A stretch of DNA of 36,679 nt from SpSt-398 sp033762195 (lineage in GTDB: Bacteria > Bacteroidota > Bacteroidia > Chitinophagales > Chitinophagaceae): NCBI GenBank assembly GCA_033762195.1, contig JANRLV010000113.1, positions 1-36,679 of the forward strand, given 5' to 3'. The position numbers and the translations under genes were made by a program. The notes under the pieces are model-generated. The model was given only the letters and a program-made list of their open reading frames with translations, was not told where the DNA came from and did not search any database. Shown in pieces: positions 31,220-36,679 of the stretch. Every line of letters begins with the position of its first letter. Position 1 is the first letter of the stretch.

Positions 31220-32271
31220 GTTATCAACGAAATTTAATGATCACCGGCGGAGCCGGGTTTATCGGGAGTCATGTGGTCCGGTTATTTGTTAACAAATACC
31301 CCAACTACCGGATCGTAAATTTTGATGCACTCACGTATGCCGGCAACCTGGAGAACCTGAAGGATATTCAAGGCGCGAAGAATTATGTGTTTGAAAAGGC
31401 AAATATTCTTGATACAACGGAAATCGACCGTGTTTTTTCCCAATACCAGATTGACGGGGTGATACACCTGGCGGCCGAGTCACATGTGGACCGGTCTATT
31501 GTTTCTCCGCTTGATTTCGTGTACACCAATGTACTCGGAACCGTGAACCTGCTCAATGCGGCGAAAAAGCACTGGACCTCTTTTGAAGGCAAGCGGTTTT
31601 ACCATGTTTCCACCGATGAAGTGTATGGATCACTGGGAGATACTGGTTTCTTTACCGAAACCACGCCGTATGATCCCAATTCACCCTATTCTGCCTCGAA
31701 AGCTTCTTCTGATCATTTTGTACGGGCCTATGGAGAAACCTATCACTTGCCCGTGGTGATCTCCAACTGTTCCAATAATTACGGACCTAATCATTTCCCG
31801 GAAAAACTCATTCCGCTTTTTATAAATAATATTTTGGAGAAGAAACCATTGCCGGTTTATGGCGATGGAAAATACACGCGCGACTGGTTGTTTGTAAAAG
31901 ACCACGCGATAGCCATCGATACTGTTTTTCACTTTGGCCCCGATGGCGAAACCTTTAATATTGGCGGTTTCAATGAATGGAAGAATATTGACCTCGTGAA
32001 ATTGCTCTGTAAACTGATGGATGAAAAATTAAACCAGCCTGCAGGTACCAGTGAAGGGTTGATCGCTTATGTGAAGGATCGTCCCGGCCATGACCGTCGC
32101 TATGCCATTGATGCCACCAAGATCAATAAAGAACTAGGATGGAAACCAAGCGTCACTTTTGAACAAGGTCTTTCCGAAACGATTGACTGGTATTTGAATA
32201 ATGGAGAATGGTTGAAGCATGTGACGAGTGGGGAATACCAGAATTATTACGACAAACAATATAACAGCTAA
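31216..32271 (+). CDS. rfbB: dTDP-glucose 4,6-dehydratase
   Basis: 351 residues, starting at the ATG that overlaps the previous stop; the frame is open further upstream but inside the neighbouring gene. NAD-binding GGAGFIGSHVV, catalytic HVSTDEVYG and YSASK, and SNCSNNYGPNHFPEKLIPLFI are all RmlB signatures. It turns dTDP-glucose into dTDP-4-keto-6-deoxyglucose. Its partner RmlA is the next gene. RmlC and RmlD are not in the window, so the final deoxysugar (rhamnose or another) is open. Confidence 0.95.
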   Translation: MSYQRNLMITGGAGFIGSHVVRLFVNKYPNYRIVNFDALTYAGNLENLKDIQGAKNYVFEKANILDTTEIDRVFSQYQIDGVIHLAAESHVDRSIVSPLDFVYTNVLGTVNLLNAAKKHWTSFEGKRFYHVSTDEVYGSLGDTGFFTETTPYDPNSPYSASKASSDHFVRAYGETYHLPVVISNCSNNYGPNHFPEKLIPLFINNILEKKPLPVYGDGKYTRDWLFVKDHAIAIDTVFHFGPDGETFNIGGFNEWKNIDLVKLLCKLMDEKLNQPAGTSEGLIAYVKDRPGHDRRYAIDATKINKELGWKPSVTFEQGLSETIDWYLNNGEWLKHVTSGEYQNYYDKQYNS

Positions 32272-32300
32272 AAGCCCAAAGCTATTCGCTTTTAGTTTTT
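32267..32300 (+). terminator. Weak terminator/attenuator-like hairpin between rfbB and rfbA
   Basis: CTAAAAGC (32268-32275) pairs with GCTTTTAG (32288-32295), followed by five T. The stem includes the rfbB stop codon. It is AT-rich and inside an operon led by UpxY, so it may be a partial stop that antitermination overrides. Confidence 0.4.
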
Positions 32301-32314
32301 GATAAAATCAGGTT

Positions 32315-33181
32315 ATGAAAGGAATCATCCTCGCAGGCGGCTCAGGCACGCGGCTTTACCCGATCACAAAAGCGATCTCAAAGCAGTTGATGCCTATTTA
32401 TGACAAGCCCATGATCTATTACCCCTTATCCGTATTGATGATGGCGGGGATTCGGGAGATTCTGATCATTACCACACCGGAGGATAATCCCCAATTTGTG
32501 CGCTTATTGGGGGATGGACATCAATTGGGATGCCGGTTTGAGTTTGCCATACAGGAAAAACCCAATGGACTTGCCCAGGCCTTTGTCATTGGGGAGAAAT
32601 TCATCGGCCCAGATAAGGTATCCCTAATATTGGGCGATAATATTTTTTATGGCTCGGGGCTGGATGCCTTGCTTAGTCATATGCATGAACTGGAAGGTGG
32701 TTGTGTATTTGCGTATGAGGTTTCTGATCCGGAGCGCTATGGGGTGGTGGAATTTGATGCGGACATGGTGGCGCGGTCTATTGAAGAGAAACCCACACAT
32801 CCTAAGAGTAATTTTGCGGTACCCGGACTTTATTTCTATGATAACTCAGTGGTGGAGATTGCCCGGAACCTGAAACCATCGGCCCGGGGTGAATATGAGA
32901 TCACGGATGTGAACAGGACCTACCTGGAACAGGGACGGTTGAAAGTAGCCATCATGGACCGGGGTACAGCCTGGTTGGATACCGGTACATTTGATTCCCT
33001 GAGTGATGCGACGGAGTTTGTGCGGGTGATCGAAAAAAGACAGGGTACCAAGATAGGGTGTATTGAAGAAGTGGCGTACCGAAAAAAATTCATAAACAAG
33101 GACCAATTGCTGGGTATTGCTGAGCCGCTGCGAAAAAGCGGTTATGGCAATTACCTTTTGCAGATCGCGGATCGCTATTGA
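32315..33181 (+). CDS. rfbA: Glucose-1-phosphate thymidylyltransferase
   Basis: 288 residues, the normal RmlA length. The nucleotide-binding motif AGGSGTRLYPITKAISKQL lies at 7-25, with the metal-binding LGDNIFYG and the VIEEK-like RSIEEKPTHPKSN segment. The late EITDVNRTYLEQGRL and AWLDTGTFDSL are typical of RmlA. It joins dTTP and glucose-1-phosphate to make dTDP-glucose for RmlB just upstream. The rfbB-rfbA order with a 43-bp gap is common. Confidence 0.95.
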   Translation: MKGIILAGGSGTRLYPITKAISKQLMPIYDKPMIYYPLSVLMMAGIREILIITTPEDNPQFVRLLGDGHQLGCRFEFAIQEKPNGLAQAFVIGEKFIGPDKVSLILGDNIFYGSGLDALLSHMHELEGGCVFAYEVSDPERYGVVEFDADMVARSIEEKPTHPKSNFAVPGLYFYDNSVVEIARNLKPSARGEYEITDVNRTYLEQGRLKVAIMDRGTAWLDTGTFDSLSDATEFVRVIEKRQGTKIGCIEEVAYRKKFINKDQLLGIAEPLRKSGYGNYLLQIADRY

Positions 33182-33211
33182 TCCAATATATTTAACCACA
33201 AACTAAAACAG

Positions 33212-34156
33212 ATGAAGATCCTCGTTACAGGCGGAGCAGGTTTTATAGGGAGTTCCCTCGCTGATTACCTGATCAGAAAGACGGATGCTTATGTTGTGAT
33301 CGTGGACAACTATCTGACCGGAAGACAAAACAACCTTCCTCAATCGGATCGTTGCAAGTTCATTAAAGCCAATGCCAATGACTTTAATGACATATCCTCG
33401 GTTTTTCATGGATTTGGGTTTGATTATGTGTTTCATTATGCCGCAGTAGTGGGCGTAAAGAGAACATTGGAGAACCCGGTGATGGTACTGGACGACCTGA
33501 TGGGCATCCGGAATATTCTCACCCTTTCAAAGAATACGGGTGTAAAACGGGTGTTCTATGCATCGAGTTCTGAGGTTTATGGGGAGCCTGTGCATTTGCC
33601 GCAGCATGAACATACCACCCCGCTTAATTCACGCCTGCCCTATGCCGTGGTCAAAAATGCCGGTGAAGCTTTCTGCCGTTCCTATTATCAGGAATATGGA
33701 CTTGAGTACACGCTCTTCCGGTTCTTTAATACCTATGGTCCCAAACAAAGCCATGATTTTGTAGTATCCCGTTTTATTGATGCGGCATTGTTAGGCAAGC
33801 CGATCACGATTTATGGTGATGGGCAGCAAACCCGGACCTTCTGCTATGTTGAAGACAACCTGGAAGCCACGACCAACTGTTTGCTCGAGAATAAATTTAT
33901 CAATGATGTGGTGAATATTGGGAACGACCTGGAAATTTCGGTGCTCGACCTGGCAGAGGTCATCCGGAAACTGACCAACTCAAAATCCAAGATCATTCAC
34001 CTCGATCCTTTACCTGAAGGGGACATGACCCGCAGGCAACCAGATATCGAAAAGATGCAATGCCTGCTCAATCGTCCTTTCATCAGCCTGGAAGAAGGTC
34101 TGGTGAAAGTGATCGAAGTAAGAAAGGCCCGTTTGGAAACACTTATTGAACAATAA
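33212..34156 (+). CDS. NAD-dependent nucleotide-sugar epimerase/decarboxylase (SDR, UXS-like)
   Basis: 314 residues. NAD-binding GGAGFIGSSLADYL, catalytic SSSEVYGEP and YAVVK, FRFFNTYGPKQSHDFVVSRFI and GDGQQTRTFCYVEDNLEA are all present. The tail PEGDMTRRQPDIEKMQ resembles the UDP-glucuronate decarboxylase (UXS) group, though a 4-epimerase cannot be excluded. It is one of several extended SDR enzymes in the cluster and is 30 bp after rfbA and 5 bp before gmd, so it belongs to the operon. Confidence 0.8.
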   Translation: MKILVTGGAGFIGSSLADYLIRKTDAYVVIVDNYLTGRQNNLPQSDRCKFIKANANDFNDISSVFHGFGFDYVFHYAAVVGVKRTLENPVMVLDDLMGIRNILTLSKNTGVKRVFYASSSEVYGEPVHLPQHEHTTPLNSRLPYAVVKNAGEAFCRSYYQEYGLEYTLFRFFNTYGPKQSHDFVVSRFIDAALLGKPITIYGDGQQTRTFCYVEDNLEATTNCLLENKFINDVVNIGNDLEISVLDLAEVIRKLTNSKSKIIHLDPLPEGDMTRRQPDIEKMQCLLNRPFISLEEGLVKVIEVRKARLETLIEQ

Positions 34157-34161
34157 TTATT

Positions 34162-35277
34162 ATGGCAAAAATCGCATTGATCACCGGGGTGACCGGTCAG
34201 GATGGAGCCTATCTATCCGAGCTCCTCCTGAAGAAGGGTTATATTGTCCATGGCATCAAGAGAAGAGCATCGCTGTTTAATACCGACCGGATCGATCATC
34301 TTTATCAGGACCCCCATGTATCCAACCGTAATTTCATTCTGCATTACGGCGATCTGACCGATAGCACCAACCTGATCCGTATCATTCAGGAAGTACAGCC
34401 CGACGAGATCTATAACCTCGGGGCCATGAGCCATGTTAAAGTGAGTTTTGATACCCCTGAATACACCGCAAACACCGATGGTATAGGAACCCTGCGGATA
34501 TTAGAGGCCGTTCGTTTATTGAACCTGACCAAAAAAACAAGGATCTATCAGGCCTCGACATCTGAACTCTATGGTAAGGTGCAGGAAGTACCCCAAACCG
34601 AGAAAACACCGTTTTACCCACGCTCACCTTACGGAGTTGCCAAGATCTATGGTTATTGGATCACAGTGAATTATCGCGAGGCATATGGTATGTATGCCTG
34701 CAATGGTATACTGTTTAATCATGAAAGCCCTTTGCGTGGAGAGACTTTTGTTACCCGCAAGATCACCCGCAGTGCTGCCCAACTGGCACTGGGAATGACA
34801 TCCAAATTATATGTGGGCAATCTGGATGCCAGTCGCGACTGGGGCCATGCCAAAGATTATGTGGAAGCCATGTGGCTAATGCTGCAGCAGGATAAGCCGG
34901 AAGATTTTGTGATCGCAACGGGTATAACCACCAAAGTCCGCGATTTTATTCGCATGACCTTTGCTGAATTAGGCGTTGAATTGGAATTCAAAGGAACCGA
35001 AGAAAAAGAAGTAGGTATCGTGAAATCCATCTCTCATCCTGAATTTGCCTTTAAACCCGGACAAGAGATCATTGCAATCGACCCTGCTTATTATCGGCCA
35101 ACAGAAGTGGACCTGTTGATCGGTGATGCTACCAAAGCACGCACTCAACTCGGTTGGACACCGAAGTACAGCCTGCATGATATGGTAAAAGAAATGGTGG
35201 CCAGCGATCTCGAATTCTTCCGTAAACATAAATTGTTGATGGATGCGGGGTTTCATGTGCTGCCGCAGTTTGAATGA
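34162..35277 (+). CDS. gmd: GDP-mannose 4,6-dehydratase
   Basis: 371 residues. TGVTGQDGAYLSELLLKKGY at the N-terminus, KRRASLFNTDRIDHLY, STSELYGKVQEVPQTEKTPF with YGVAK, and LFNHESPLRGETFVTRKITR are Gmd signatures. It makes GDP-4-keto-6-deoxymannose, the substrate of the fucose synthase that follows. The two genes are separated by 169 bp of heptamer repeats, an unusual insertion in an otherwise tight operon. Confidence 0.96.
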   Translation: MAKIALITGVTGQDGAYLSELLLKKGYIVHGIKRRASLFNTDRIDHLYQDPHVSNRNFILHYGDLTDSTNLIRIIQEVQPDEIYNLGAMSHVKVSFDTPEYTANTDGIGTLRILEAVRLLNLTKKTRIYQASTSELYGKVQEVPQTEKTPFYPRSPYGVAKIYGYWITVNYREAYGMYACNGILFNHESPLRGETFVTRKITRSAAQLALGMTSKLYVGNLDASRDWGHAKDYVEAMWLMLQQDKPEDFVIATGITTKVRDFIRMTFAELGVELEFKGTEEKEVGIVKSISHPEFAFKPGQEIIAIDPAYYRPTEVDLLIGDATKARTQLGWTPKYSLHDMVKEMVASDLEFFRKHKLLMDAGFHVLPQFE

Positions 35278-35284
35278 AGCGGGA

Positions 35285-35426
35285 GAGGTGAATGGTGGAT
35301 GGTGAATGGTGAATAGTGAATAGTGAATGGTGAATTGTGAGGCGTGAAACGTGAGACGTGAGAATGAATTGAATTATTATTGAAACTCAAAATTCACTAT
35401 TCACCATTCACTATTCACTATTCACC
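35285..35426. repeat. Mixed GTGAATR / GTGAGRC heptamer element between gmd and fcl
   Basis: The left part (35285-35363) begins with GTGAATG, GTGAATA and related units. It passes without a break into GTGAGGC, GTGAAAC and GTGAGAC. The right arm (about 35391-35426) is CACTATT/CACCATT. This tract links the two heptamer families as variants of one GTGARNN unit. Confidence 0.85.
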
Positions 35427-35446
35427 CCTCTTCAATACATCAACCA

Positions 35447-36370
35447 ATGAACAATCAATCCAAAATATACATAGCCGGTCACCGCGGTATGGTTGGTTCG
35501 GCCATTCACCGGAGATTGCAGCAGGAAGGGTTTACTCATTTTGTAACGCGTACTTCTGCTGAACTGGATCTGCGTAATCAGGAGGCCGTAGCTGATTTTT
35601 TTGCCAAAGAAAAACCCGAGTATGTTTTTCTGGCTGCCGCCAAAGTGGGCGGTATTGTAGCCAATAATACCTACCGGGCTGAATTTTTATATGATAACCT
35701 CATGATCCAGTCGAATGTGATCCATGAGGCGTACAAGAATGGAGTAAAGAAACTGATGTTTCTCGGTTCTTCCTGTATCTATCCCAAATTGGCGCCCCAA
35801 CCTTTAAAGGAAGAGTACCTACTTACCGGATTGCTGGAACCTACCAATGAGCCTTATGCCATTGCCAAGATCGCCGGGATCAAGATGTGCGAGGCCTACC
35901 GTGCGCAATACGGGTGCAATTTTATCTCGGTAATGCCCACGAACCTGTATGGGCTGAATGATAATTATGACCTTAAGAATTCCCATGTGCTTCCTGCCAT
36001 GCTCCGTAAGTTTCACGAAGCAAAAACCGAAGGAAAACCTTATGTGGAATTGTGGGGTACCGGATCACCCAAGCGGGAGTTCCTGCATGCAGACGATATG
36101 GCCGCTGCCTGTGTGTACCTGATGAAGAATTATAATGAAGCGGGTTTTTTGAATATCGGAACAGGGGAAGACCTGTCAATCAAAGAACTGGCGGAAATGA
36201 TAAAGGAGATAACGGGTTATACCGGAGAGATCAAATGGGATACCACACGACCTGATGGTACCCCGCGAAAACTAATGGATGTTTCGAGACTTCATTCCCT
36301 GGGATGGAAGGCCTCGATCGGATTGAGAGAGGGGATTGCCGCGGTGTATAAAGAAAAGTTTTTGTCGTGA
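35447..36370 (+). CDS. fcl: GDP-L-fucose synthase
   Basis: 307 residues. NAD(P)-binding AGHRGMVGSAIHRRL, catalytic LGSSCIYPKLAPQPLKEEYL with the Ser/Cys pair, and YAIAK are the family hallmarks. NLYGLNDNYDLKNSHVLPAMLRK is also typical. It epimerises and reduces GDP-4-keto-6-deoxymannose to GDP-L-fucose, completing the pathway begun by gmd. This points to fucose in the exported glycan. Confidence 0.95.
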   Translation: MNNQSKIYIAGHRGMVGSAIHRRLQQEGFTHFVTRTSAELDLRNQEAVADFFAKEKPEYVFLAAAKVGGIVANNTYRAEFLYDNLMIQSNVIHEAYKNGVKKLMFLGSSCIYPKLAPQPLKEEYLLTGLLEPTNEPYAIAKIAGIKMCEAYRAQYGCNFISVMPTNLYGLNDNYDLKNSHVLPAMLRKFHEAKTEGKPYVELWGTGSPKREFLHADDMAAACVYLMKNYNEAGFLNIGTGEDLSIKELAEMIKEITGYTGEIKWDTTRPDGTPRKLMDVSRLHSLGWKASIGLREGIAAVYKEKFLS

Positions 36371-36421
36371 AGAGAGAGGCGTGAGACGTGAGGCGTGAGA
36401 CGTCTCACGCCTCACGTCTCA
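36371..36421. repeat. GTGAGRC heptamer inverted repeat
   Basis: GAGAGGC, GTGAGAC, GTGAGGC and GTGAGAC units are followed directly by GTCTCAC, GCCTCAC and GTCTCAC. The perfect inverted core is centred near 36400. It fills most of the gap between fcl and the permease gene. Confidence 0.85.
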
Positions 36422-36437
36422 CAAACACATACAACAT

Positions 36438-36679
36438 ATGTCCTTCGAAATACACATAGAACCTGGCCGCTCTGAGAAAAATTATTGGAAAGATCTCTGG
36501 AGATACCGGGAATTATTTTATATCCTTAGCTGGCGCGACCTGAAGGTGCGATATAAGCAGACTGTTATCGGTGTGGTCTGGAGTGTGCTACGTCCCTTAC
36601 TTACAATGTTGATCTTTACCCTTGTCTTTAGCAAACTCGCCCGCCTGGATGCGCCAGCTGGTATTCCATATGCGTTAAT
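36438..36679 (+). CDS. ABC-2 type polysaccharide/polyol-phosphate export permease (partial, runs off the right edge)
   Basis: The first 80 codons of an open frame beginning ATG at 36438. The start MSFEIHIEPGRS leads into LWRYRELFYILSWRDLKVRYKQ and TVIGVVWSVLRPLLTMLIF. That is the N-terminal amphipathic region plus first membrane helix of Wzm/TagG/KpsM-type permeases. An ATPase partner (Wzt) would be expected just outside the window. It shows the cluster exports a finished chain through an ABC transporter, although Wza and Wzc are also present. Confidence 0.85.
   Translation, partial: MSFEIHIEPGRSEKNYWKDLWRYRELFYILSWRDLKVRYKQTVIGVVWSVLRPLLTMLIFTLVFSKLARLDAPAGIPYAL

Overview
The window looks like a chromosomal segment of a Bacteroidota bacterium, most likely in or near the Chitinophagaceae. 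The clues are a textbook Bacteroidota promoter (TTTG, 19 nt, TATATTTG) before a UpxY/NusG-like gene, a sugar kinase fused to a RapZ C-terminal domain beside a MurU-like uridylyltransferase, WG-repeat and DsbD-N-like secreted proteins, and fused IcmF. The family-level placement is inference. No rRNA, tRNA, CRISPR array, insertion sequence or phage gene was recognised.

Layout. 1-1161: composite REP-like repeat, ECF sigma factor and a small membrane protein. 1233-5677 (minus strand): secreted M1 metallopeptidase, then an amgK-rapZC fusion and murU-like gene for salvage of cell-wall sugars. 5854-9270: fused isobutyryl-CoA mutase IcmF. 9271-12499: second REP-like composite, a tiny membrane protein, a WG-repeat protein, an unrecognised helical protein, and a candidate intergenic small RNA with a strong terminator. 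12500-19038: GH3 and GH63-like glycosidases, a lipoprotein amidase and a free-standing DsbD-N domain. 19128-24404: AAA/DUF4143 ATPase, umuC and umuD homologues, a degenerate 2H phosphoesterase-like protein and a PA0069-type radical SAM protein. 24469-25620: HGSNAT-like membrane acyltransferase. 25823 to the right edge: a surface-polysaccharide cluster with a hexapeptide acetyltransferase, UpxY, Wza, Wzc, five nucleotide-sugar genes (WbpP-like, RmlB, RmlA, a UXS-like SDR, Gmd), GDP-fucose synthase, and the start of an ABC-2 permease. The cluster can supply dTDP-4-keto-6-deoxyglucose and GDP-L-fucose for an exported glycan.

The most unusual content is repetitive. Tandem 7-bp units of three related types (GTGAATR, GTGAGRC, GTCATCY) fill many gaps, usually as inverted arms. 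They also enter genes in frame: an interdomain linker of IcmF, the little-finger region of UmuC, and the last codons of the small protein after the sigma factor. Two copies of a nested-hairpin REP-like composite are joined to the GTCATCY type and show a compensatory arm change. Further stem-loop families (CACCGCAGAGAA, TTTCTCGC and GGACACGAAGG types) occupy other gaps.

The other leading observation is that the UmuD homologue lacks both catalytic residues (Ser to Ala, Lys to Arg), so it should not self-cleave although its UmuC partner keeps its polymerase residues.
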